Assembly (NCBI GenBank): GCA_009787835.1
Contig: WQSN01000005.1
Coordinates: 26,545 to 90,544, forward strand
Direction: 5' to 3'
From: Treponema sp.
Lineage (GTDB): Bacteria > Spirochaetota > Spirochaetia > Treponematales > Breznakiellaceae
Length of the DNA stretch: 64,000 nt
The position numbers and the translations under genes were made by a program. Positions within the stretch are counted from its first letter, which is position 1; the number at the start of each line of letters is the position of its first letter. Positions 9,273 to 17,140 of the stretch are shown here, one piece after another. The notes under the pieces are model-generated. The model made no database searches. It was not told the DNA's origin and was given only the letters and a program-made list of their open reading frames with translations.

Positions 9273-10013
9273 TTATTCCTCTAGGCTGAAAATGTAGCCG
9301 ATATTATTTTTTACGCTGACCATGGAGGAAACCGCGAATTCCTCCTGTTCCAGAATAAAATGCTCCACTCCGAGAGTTTTGGCCCTGGAGATAATATTTC
9401 TGTAATCCAGAATACCCTGCTCAATGTCTACGCATTTTTTATTGCTGTCGATCTGTTTTACATGGATAAGCTTTAATCTGTCCCTGTTTTTTTCCATATA
9501 AGCCAAAGGCTCAATGCCTGCATGGGCGGCCCAGAAGACATCAAGTTCCATAAACGCTTCTTTCGGCAGATTTTGAAACAGGATATCCAGAAGATACTCG
9601 CCGTCGCATTCTGCGAATTCATGGGCGTGGTTATGATACGCGAATTTCATTCCCGCATCGTTTATTTTCCCAATAACAGGTCTTAGAATCCCTGAAAGTT
9701 TCATAACATCCTCGCGCGTTTTAATGGCGTAAAACGGGCAGATCATGTATTCTGTGCCAAGAATCTTGTGATACGCGATTTCCTCGTCAATTTTTTCCGT
9801 TAGCTGCTCAACGCGGATATGAGTGCCTATGGGTTTAAGATTGTTAGCTGTCAATACATCTTTCATTTCGCCTGAGGATAATCCGCCGTAACCTGCAAAT
9901 TCCACACCTGTATATCCCATACCGGCAAGTTTCTTTAATGTCCCGGTAAAATCATTATTAATAATGTCACGCACCGAATAAAGCTGAATGGAAAATTTAT
10001 CCAATAATTTCAT
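9273..10013 (-). CDS. Sugar phosphate isomerase/epimerase
   Basis: IQLYSVRD, GVEFAGYGG, KFAYHNHAHEF, ELDVFWAAHAG, HVKQID motifs. Confidence 0.9.
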   Translation of the reverse strand: MKLLDKFSIQLYSVRDIINNDFTGTLKKLAGMGYTGVEFAGYGGLSSGEMKDVLTANNLKPIGTHIRVEQLTEKIDEEIAYHKILGTEYMICPFYAIKTREDVMKLSGILRPVIGKINDAGMKFAYHNHAHEFAECDGEYLLDILFQNLPKEAFMELDVFWAAHAGIEPLAYMEKNRDRLKLIHVKQIDSNKKCVDIEQGILDYRNIISRAKTLGVEHFILEQEEFAVSSMVSVKNNIGYIFSLEE

Positions 10014-10032
10014 GTTAACCTCCGTAATAATA

Positions 10033-11112
10033 CTAAAAATTAATTTGCTTGCCGGCGCTGGCGGATTTGTAAATGGCTTCCAATATCTGCGTTACTACCA
10101 TTGCCTGCTCTGGTTTTACCCGCAATTCCGCTCCGTGTAAAATAGCGTCATACCAGTTTCTGCATTCAATATCCTTTGGCTCGCTGGAAGCGCCCTTGAA
10201 AAACTGCACTCCGCCAGCGGAAAGATCCGGCTTTGTTACAACAGTTTTTCCAAGTGCGTCTGAGTTTATACGCAGTCCGTCCTTGATATCCGCGCCCGCT
10301 TTTGTTCCGCAGAGAGTGCAAATGCCTTCACCTTCATCCAAAGTATTAAGCGCCCAGCTGGCTTCCAGAATAATTGTCGCGCCGTTTTCCATGGTTATAA
10401 AACCAAAAGCGGAATCTTCCACTGTAAATTCTTTTGGATCCCACGGACCGAAGGCATTGCCGCAATCCGGTTTATCGCCGAGCTTTTTGTATATACTTCC
10501 AGTAACGGATTTGGGTTTGTAGTTATTCATCATCCACAGAGTCATATCAAGGGCATGAGTGCCGATGTCGATTAGCGGCCCTCCCCCCTGCTCTGCTTCA
10601 TTGAGAAAAACGCCCCATGTGGGAACGCCTCTGCGCCTGAGCGCGTGAGCTTTGGCAAAATAAATTTCACCCAAATCGCCGTGTTCACACATTTTTTTAA
10701 GGTAAAGCGGCGCGGGCATACAGCGGTATTGGTAGCCTATTGTCAGCAGTTTTCCTGTCTTTTTTGCCGCGTCAGTCATTTTTTTGGCTTCTTCGTAACT
10801 TGCCGCCATTGGTTTTTCGCACATTACATGTTTTCCCGCTTCCAGAGCGTCCACCGTAATGGGAGAATGGGAGCGGTTCGGCGTACAGACATGAACCACA
10901 TCGATGGAATTGTCTTTTAACAGTTCCCTGTAATCCGTATATACTTTCGCATTTTCCCCGCCATACTGTTTGCATAGAATTTCCGCTCTTTCAGGAATAA
11001 TATCGCAAAAAGCCATAACTTCAGCTTCCTTAATTCCCTCAAGCGCCGGCAGGTGCTTCTGTCTGCCAATCCCGCCGCATCCGATAATGCCCACTTTCAG
11101 CTTTTTATCCAT
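10033..11112 (-). CDS. Gfo/Idh/MocA family oxidoreductase
   Basis: KVGIIGCGGIGRQKHLPAL Rossmann N-terminus; VHVCTPNRSHSP; EAGKHVMCEKPMA. Confidence 0.93.
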   Translation of the reverse strand: MDKKLKVGIIGCGGIGRQKHLPALEGIKEAEVMAFCDIIPERAEILCKQYGGENAKVYTDYRELLKDNSIDVVHVCTPNRSHSPITVDALEAGKHVMCEKPMAASYEEAKKMTDAAKKTGKLLTIGYQYRCMPAPLYLKKMCEHGDLGEIYFAKAHALRRRGVPTWGVFLNEAEQGGGPLIDIGTHALDMTLWMMNNYKPKSVTGSIYKKLGDKPDCGNAFGPWDPKEFTVEDSAFGFITMENGATIILEASWALNTLDEGEGICTLCGTKAGADIKDGLRINSDALGKTVVTKPDLSAGGVQFFKGASSEPKDIECRNWYDAILHGAELRVKPEQAMVVTQILEAIYKSASAGKQINF

Positions 11113-11301
11113 AAAGAAAAAACCTCCTGTTTGTTATTGCGGTATTTTAGCATAATAAACGGCGATTATCAACAGATGATCTTCTGTTAATCAGATTGGT
11201 TCATCCAAAAGAATAAATAAATAACATTTAATTTCGCCTTAAATTCCATTGACAAACCAGTAAAATTATGACAGTATTATATTAACAAAAAATTTATTAA
11301 C

Positions 11302-11381
11302 AAGGAGGATTAATAATGCGTAAAAAAGAAATACTCATTAAAGCCGCATGTTGCGGGAATTCCTCCTTTACCTTTCTATAA
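11302..11381 (+). other. Short ORF (21 aa) with strong SD and an internal perfect anti-SD segment; candidate leader
   Basis: AAGGAGGA (11302-11309), ATG at 11316, stop at 11379-11381; TCCTCCTT (11361-11368) is the exact reverse complement of the SD segment. Confidence 0.4.
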
Positions 11382-11516
11382 AAAATAATAAAGCCAGGAA
11401 TTAAATCTCACAACATACGGCGTCTTTTCATGAAATATGATTAGGCGGATTCTACGGCAGCATAATGCCCTTGTGCCGGCGCGGCAGCGCCAAAAAAATA
11501 ACAGGAGAATAACGGA

Positions 11517-12617
11517 ATGTTTACAGATTTAAAAGATTACGGCTTTACGGGTGCGGATTTCCTTGCCGCACAGGAAATAATAAAGGAAAAAAATAAACCG
11601 TTTTATATTCCCGCGAGGATCATTGAATCGCGGCGTGAAAGGTTTAAGGTAATTTGCGAACATGGCGAAGTTACCGCGGAAATCAAGGGGAGTTTATACA
11701 ACAACATTGAAGATTTCCCTGTCGCCGGAGATTTTGCCGTTATACGATATAACACGGAAGGATCTTCCCTGATTGACGCGATTCTTCCGCGGCGATCCAG
11801 ATTTTCAAGAGTGGATTTTCTGGGCCATTCGGAAGGTTATGTTAAGAATGTAAAGGAACAGGTAAGCGCGGCGAATTTCGATTATGTGTTCATAATGTCT
11901 TCGCTTAATCACGACCTGAACAGAAACCGCCTCGCCAGGTATTTGACAGCTTCGCTGCAAAGCGGAGGTTTTCCGGTTTTTATTTTAACCAAGGCGGATT
12001 TAGCGGATGATCCCTTTTCCCTCGCCGCCGAAGTGCAAAAAATTGCAAGGGAAGTTCCGGTTATCACAGTCAGCAGCAAAACCGGTTTCGGTATTGAAGA
12101 GCTTACGCCGTTCCTTGAACCGGCAAGAACCGCCGTTTTTCTTGGATCATCCGGCGTGGGAAAATCTTCCCTGCTGAACCGTCTTGCGGGACAGGAATTA
12201 ATGGAAGTAAAGGAAATAAGGGATGATGACAGCAAGGGGCGGCATACCACAACTTACCGTCATCTCTTTCGCCTGCCTTCAGGAGCGCTGGTAATTGATA
12301 CGCCAGGGATTAGGGAGCTTGGTCTTTGGGATTCCAGTGAAGGCATCAGTCTTGCGTTCTCGGAAGTGGAGGATCTTTTTACAAAATGCCGTTTCAATAA
12401 TTGCACGCATTCAAGCGAACCAGGCTGCGCTGTTCTGGCCGCGCTGGATGACGGCAGCCTGTCGCAGGAACAGTGGAAAAATTATCTGACACAAACAAAG
12501 GAAAACGCTTTTGTAATCAGCCATTCGGCCTATCTGAAGCAGAAACAGGAGTTTCATAAATCAATTGCCCGCAGCAGCCGCGCCAGGCAGAAAAAGAATA
12601 AATACTTTAATGAATGA
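11517..12617 (+). CDS. rsgA: Ribosome small subunit-dependent GTPase A
   Basis: Circularly permuted GTPase: TKADL, SSKTG, GSSGVGKSSLLNRL, GRHTTTYRHL, IDTPGIRELGLW; C-terminal Zn-binding CRFNNCTHSSEPGC. Confidence 0.95.
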   Translation: MFTDLKDYGFTGADFLAAQEIIKEKNKPFYIPARIIESRRERFKVICEHGEVTAEIKGSLYNNIEDFPVAGDFAVIRYNTEGSSLIDAILPRRSRFSRVDFLGHSEGYVKNVKEQVSAANFDYVFIMSSLNHDLNRNRLARYLTASLQSGGFPVFILTKADLADDPFSLAAEVQKIAREVPVITVSSKTGFGIEELTPFLEPARTAVFLGSSGVGKSSLLNRLAGQELMEVKEIRDDDSKGRHTTTYRHLFRLPSGALVIDTPGIRELGLWDSSEGISLAFSEVEDLFTKCRFNNCTHSSEPGCAVLAALDDGSLSQEQWKNYLTQTKENAFVISHSAYLKQKQEFHKSIARSSRARQKKNKYFNE

Positions 12618-12628
12618 ATGAATGAATG

Positions 12629-12814
12629 AACCTTGCCGCAGAGTCAGAAGTTCGCCTAAACTTGACTCACAGAATATTCAATAATTATTAAATGCGGGCT
12701 GCGCAAATCCCTGTCAGGGTCATAAACGGCCGTGTCCATCTACAACGCACACTTTGGTGTGGTATTGTAGGTGATCCACGCCGAATGCCCCTGAAAGGGA
12801 TTTGTGCAGCCCGC
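12629..12814 (+). repeat. Dispersed palindromic element, family C copy 1 (leader plus 121-bp cruciform-forming core 12694-12814)
   Basis: GCGGGCTGCGCAAATCCCTGTCAGGG...CCCTGAAAGGGATTTGTGCAGCCCGC; inner hairpins; roughly 92% identical by hand count over 154 bp to 63847-64000 without gaps. Confidence 0.9.
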
Positions 12815-12913
12815 TTTACTCATTATTGATTAACTTTATAGATCATGTTTCATTACTAAAGGAAAAATTTATAGTAAATATCCTGCATTATAAATATGTT
12901 TAAGAAATTAATC

Positions 12914-13047
12914 ACTCCTAAGGCGTGCGTGCGAAACTCTGCCGGCGACATTGGCGTGGATCACATAGATGGCCACGCCAATGCGTGCGTCAAATAAGGC
13001 CACGGCCATTAGGAGCCGGTAGAGTTTTACGCGCGCGTCTTAGGGGT
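12914..13047. repeat. Second, unrelated large nested palindrome (family D)
   Basis: CCTAAGGCGTGCGTGCGAAACTCTGCCGGC vs inverted GCCGGTAGAGTTTTACGCGCGCGTCTTAGG; inner 11-bp perfect repeat CATTGGCGTGG/CCACGCCAATG (12949-12983). Confidence 0.8.
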
Positions 13048-13153
13048 AACATTTTTGTGGGTCAGGTTTAGCGCAAGAGGCGGGGTATAGACCTTTCAGT
13101 ACGAATATTAAAAAATATGTTACTATTGTAAAAGCATTGGAAAGGAGTTACTG

Positions 13154-14350
13154 ATGTTTACTGAAGGAAAAATTGATTGTAAGCCAGATGATGCCGGCTA
13201 CAACGGACAGCGGCTTGAAGTGCTTAAAAATCATTTTCAGCGCCTCATTGATGATGGAGAAATACAATGCGCGGCTTACTGCATCTCACGCAAGGGAAGG
13301 GTATTCGCGCACGGCGCGGTCGGGAAAAAATCTTTCCGCAAGGAAGATAATACTCCTGTTCAGCCTGATTCTGTGCGCTATATCGCATCCATTACCAAAA
13401 CTTTTACCGCTGTAGCGATCATGAAACTGGTAGAAGACGGTTTAACCCGGCTTGATGTGCCTGTCGGAGAGATACTGCCACAATTTAACACTCCGCCATA
13501 TAACGGCGTTACCATTTTTCAGCTATTAACACATACATCAGGCATGCATGCGGACGGCGGCTGTTTTGAAAATAAGTATCAAACCAATTACTGGAAAATG
13601 ATTGAAGACGCGTATAAACTTGCAGACCCGGACAAAAGAAATGAATTTGACTGGATTGCCGCGTCATTAGGCACAATCGGCTCGGGTTTCCGGGTAAAAC
13701 CAAATACAGAATGGGCGTACTGCAGTTTTGGATTCACGATACTTGGCGCGGTAATAGAAAAACTTACAGGCGCGCACGCGCATCAATACATTGAAGATAA
13801 TATCTGTAAACCATTGGGATTAAAGGATACAGCTTTTGATTGTTCCAGGGAAATGGCAGGGCGTTATATCGTATCGGACGAGGAGCTAGAAAAATACATA
13901 AATGATGTCTTAAACAACACTTATGAGCCGAAATGGATAGGAGAAAAACTTAAAATACCGGAAACAGGCGGCGGTTTGAACAGTACGGTTTATGATATTG
14001 TACGCTTCGGCAACATGATGCTGAACAAGGGCGTTCTGGACGGCGCGCGCATCATTGGCAGAAAAACCGCCGAAAAAATGACAACTCACGCGTTGCGCAG
14101 CATACCCGATTACTGCTGGAACGCCAATGAGCGTAACAGGGGTTACGGTATCGGTTTTGACATGAGAAACGGCATTAATTTTACATTTTCAGATAACACA
14201 TTTATGCATGAAGGATCAGGCGCGTGCTCTTTATATGTCGATCCTGCGGAGGAACTAACAGCCGCGTGGTTTGTTCCGTTTGCAAAAGAGGGCTGGTTTC
14301 ACAGAGCGCAATACAACACCCAGGTAATTATCTGGTCGGGATTAGTATAA
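13154..14350 (+). CDS. Serine hydrolase, beta-lactamase class C / PBP-like family
   Basis: SITKTFTAVAIMKLVEDG (SxxK), YCSFGFTILGAVIEKLTG (YxN-like), C-terminal HEGSG. Confidence 0.88.
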   Translation: MFTEGKIDCKPDDAGYNGQRLEVLKNHFQRLIDDGEIQCAAYCISRKGRVFAHGAVGKKSFRKEDNTPVQPDSVRYIASITKTFTAVAIMKLVEDGLTRLDVPVGEILPQFNTPPYNGVTIFQLLTHTSGMHADGGCFENKYQTNYWKMIEDAYKLADPDKRNEFDWIAASLGTIGSGFRVKPNTEWAYCSFGFTILGAVIEKLTGAHAHQYIEDNICKPLGLKDTAFDCSREMAGRYIVSDEELEKYINDVLNNTYEPKWIGEKLKIPETGGGLNSTVYDIVRFGNMMLNKGVLDGARIIGRKTAEKMTTHALRSIPDYCWNANERNRGYGIGFDMRNGINFTFSDNTFMHEGSGACSLYVDPAEELTAAWFVPFAKEGWFHRAQYNTQVIIWSGLV

Positions 14351-14371
14351 AAGAAAACTCAAGGAGGCGTT

Positions 14372-15544
14372 ATGTTAAATAAACAGGAAGCTTTACAGAT
14401 GATTAGAAATAATATTCTCCCCTTTTGGCAGGGTATGATCGATAACTCAGGCGGTTTTTACGGCGAAGCTGATTTTTACGGAAATATCAATAAAACCGCA
14501 GACAGGGGCTGTATTTTAAATTCAAGAATTTTATGGACATTTTCCGCGGCTTACAAGGTACTGGGAGATGTCTCCTGTATGTTATACGCAAAACACGCCT
14601 ATGACATTTTATGCGGTTCCTTTCTTGACAGGGAACACGGCGGCCTGTACTGGCTCATTTCACATAACGGCATGCCCGTAAATGTAAGAAAACAATTTTA
14701 TAATATCGCCTTCGGCATTTACGCACTAAGCGAGTACTATTCGGCATCAGGCGACTGCGGCGCGCTGAAACTGGCGATGACCCTGTTTGACGCCATGGAA
14801 AAACACGGGCTTGACAAAACGCAGGGCGGCTATATTGAAGCATGCGCGCAGGATTGGAAAATAATAAGCGATTACCGCCTGAGCGACAAGGATCTGAACT
14901 GCCCAAAGTCGATGAATACAAACCTTCATGCGCTGGAAGCGTATACAACCCTGGCGCGCGCAAACCATGACAGGCGCGTAACAGAAGCGCTCGAATCATT
15001 ATTGCACATAACACTTGATAAAATTGTAAACCGCAGCCGGAACTTCAACCTGTTTTTTGACATGAACTGGAAGCCGCTGTCAGGCGATATTTCATACGGT
15101 CACGATATCGAAGGAAGCTGGCTTCTTTACGAAGCTGCGCTCGCTATAGGCAATCAGAACCTGATTGCCAAAGTGAAACAAACCGCGCTAGAAATCGCAC
15201 AAGGGACATATTCAGATGCCATTGACAGTAAAAACGGCGGCTTGTTCAGCAGCCGCAGCGGCGAAGGAGTTATTCATGCTAAAAAAGAATGGTGGCCCCA
15301 GGCGGAAGCGGTTGTCGGATTTTACAACGCGTATGAACTAAGCGCGGAGCGGAAATACCTGGAAGCGGCAGAAAATATCTGGGAGTATATTAATGAATAT
15401 TTTACAGATAAAAAAAACGGTGAATGGCACAATGAACTTAACATGGACAATTCTCCTGACACCAATATGCCCAAAGCAGGTTTCTGGAAATGCCCATATC
15501 ACAACGGCCGCATGTGTCTTGAAATAATCCGCAGGCTAACATAA
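14372..15544 (+). CDS. N-acylglucosamine 2-epimerase family; cellobiose 2-epimerase-like
   Basis: GGFYGEAD, RGCILNSRILWTFSAAY, YGHDIEGSWLL, EWWPQAEAV, FWKCPYHNGRMCLE motifs of the AGE/CE family. Confidence 0.85.
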   Translation: MLNKQEALQMIRNNILPFWQGMIDNSGGFYGEADFYGNINKTADRGCILNSRILWTFSAAYKVLGDVSCMLYAKHAYDILCGSFLDREHGGLYWLISHNGMPVNVRKQFYNIAFGIYALSEYYSASGDCGALKLAMTLFDAMEKHGLDKTQGGYIEACAQDWKIISDYRLSDKDLNCPKSMNTNLHALEAYTTLARANHDRRVTEALESLLHITLDKIVNRSRNFNLFFDMNWKPLSGDISYGHDIEGSWLLYEAALAIGNQNLIAKVKQTALEIAQGTYSDAIDSKNGGLFSSRSGEGVIHAKKEWWPQAEAVVGFYNAYELSAERKYLEAAENIWEYINEYFTDKKNGEWHNELNMDNSPDTNMPKAGFWKCPYHNGRMCLEIIRRLT

Positions 15545-15549
15545 TGAGT

Positions 15550-15615
15550 GAACCCTGCCGCAATCACTAAACTTAACCTACAGAATATTAAAAAATTATT
15601 AAATGCGGGCTGCGC
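15550..15615 (+). repeat. Truncated copy of dispersed element family C
   Basis: AACCCTGCCGCAATCACTAAACTTAACCTACAGAATATTAAAAAATTATTAAATGCGGGCTGCGC matches the leader and first ~12 bp of the palindrome; right portion absent. Confidence 0.8.
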
Positions 15616-15687
15616 GTCTCCGTCTGATAATAATTGTTCCTTTACTTGTTGCATAAGTTATTTTTATTTGATATATTTAAGTTTCCG

Positions 15688-15697
15688 AACGGTCGTT
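15688..15697. promoter_or_regulatory. Candidate TetR operator
   Basis: AACG-GT-CGTT inverted half-sites ending 3 bp before the proposed ATG of the TetR gene. Confidence 0.35.
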
Positions 15698-15700
15698 AAC

Positions 15701-16936
15701 ATGACGAAAATTGAAATAATTGACGCGGCTTTTAAAGTATGGGGCCGCAATTTTTACAGAAAAACCAGTCTCTCCCAGCTTGCCGGTCAACTAAAGGTAA
15801 GTAAGCCGGCCCTGTATCGTCATTTTGAAAATAAACAGGCTTTGAATATTGCGATGACCAAAAACTTTTTTGACGATTTTTCCGCCGCTATCCGCTCTGA
15901 TTTTGAACAGGCGCTTCAGGCAAATGACGCGGATGAAGGGATTTATACCATTATACACAGCATAGCAGATTATTTTTCACGTAATGTTTACGCCCTAATC
16001 TTCTCTTTGATGAATATCTATACACGCAATTTAGACGGACTCCTTATGACTGAAAACCTGAAATCACGCGGCGTGGATATGCAGATTCTTCAATTGGTGC
16101 TTGAAAAAAAATATAACGCTAATATGGCTGTGGTTCAGATGATATTCGCTACTCTTACATTTTTTATGTCGAATTTTCACATGACGGGAAAGTCCATGGA
16201 TAAAACTCCCGCGGACGATGAAATTCTGGCTGTGATAAATTTAATTTATAAAACCATTAAAAACGGCATCGGTTTCTCCGCCGAAAAAGCAAATCTTGAT
16301 TATGAAAAACTGGAAAAACAGGTTGAAGAGATAACGCTCAATACAGAACCTGAGCCATTCTTTAAAGCGGTTGCCGAAGCGGTAGCGGCAGCCGGTCCAT
16401 GGAAAGTTTCAATGGAAATGGTAGCAAAACGCCTGGGGCTTTCCAAGAGCAGCCTGTACGGGCATTTTAAAAACAGAAAAGATATGCTCCGCCGCCTTTT
16501 TGCCGGTGAGTTCAGGCGGATTATTGAATTCGCACGGCGGGGGATCGGACTGTCAGGAGACACTGCGGAACAGCTCTATCTTGGAATTTTTTCGATAGCA
16601 GTTTACCTTCGTTCGCGCCCTGAAATACTTACCGCAATGGGCTGGATTCGTTTGCGGAAGTTAAATCTGGGAAAACCGGAAAAGAACACGGAAATTTTCA
16701 GGCTATTTGAGGATTTGGATATTGAGCTTATGCGTAATATCAGCGAAGAAGAAAAACAGCGCGTCTCTCATTGGATTCTAATTCTCCTTATCAATGTATT
16801 AATACAGCCGGATAAAAATAATAAATTATCATGGTTAGCTGAAGAAAATGTCATCCCGCAGATAAACGCGCAGAACGCAGATATCAGGGTTTTATATAAA
16901 TTTTTAACTTTGGGTTTAGGAGGTTTTATTAAGTGA
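15701..16936 (+). CDS. TetR-family regulator with two HTH domains (start re-assigned from 15548 to 15701)
   Basis: First HTH KTSLSQLAGQLKVSKPALYRHFENKQAL; second HTH KVSMEMVAKRLGLSKSSLYGHFKNRKDML; the earlier ORF start lies in repeat sequence. Confidence 0.88.
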   Translation: MTKIEIIDAAFKVWGRNFYRKTSLSQLAGQLKVSKPALYRHFENKQALNIAMTKNFFDDFSAAIRSDFEQALQANDADEGIYTIIHSIADYFSRNVYALIFSLMNIYTRNLDGLLMTENLKSRGVDMQILQLVLEKKYNANMAVVQMIFATLTFFMSNFHMTGKSMDKTPADDEILAVINLIYKTIKNGIGFSAEKANLDYEKLEKQVEEITLNTEPEPFFKAVAEAVAAAGPWKVSMEMVAKRLGLSKSSLYGHFKNRKDMLRRLFAGEFRRIIEFARRGIGLSGDTAEQLYLGIFSIAVYLRSRPEILTAMGWIRLRKLNLGKPEKNTEIFRLFEDLDIELMRNISEEEKQRVSHWILILLINVLIQPDKNNKLSWLAEENVIPQINAQNADIRVLYKFLTLGLGGFIK

Positions 16937-17140
16937 AAAAGAACGAACTTTGGAAAGGTATGTTAATTTTTTTAATGATTGTGGTATATTATTTACAGGG
17001 AGGAAAAGGCCCGGTAAACGGGCTTTCCGGCAGTATTGTGCTTACCCGGCAGTGCTACTCGCATGCCAGGCGATACCGCCATGGCATTTCCGCCATGAAC
17101 CAAAGGCCGCGCAGCGCGGGCTAAAAGAAGGAGTCAATTC

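Noticed and set aside
12601-12630. (TGAA)n microsatellite at the rsgA stop
   Set aside because: Only about five tetranucleotide units, after or at the stop codon; possible slippage site but no frame consequence visible.
15548-15700. 51-aa N-terminal extension of the TetR ORF
   Set aside because: It translates a truncated family C repeat; the TetR motif begins at MTKIEI (15701).
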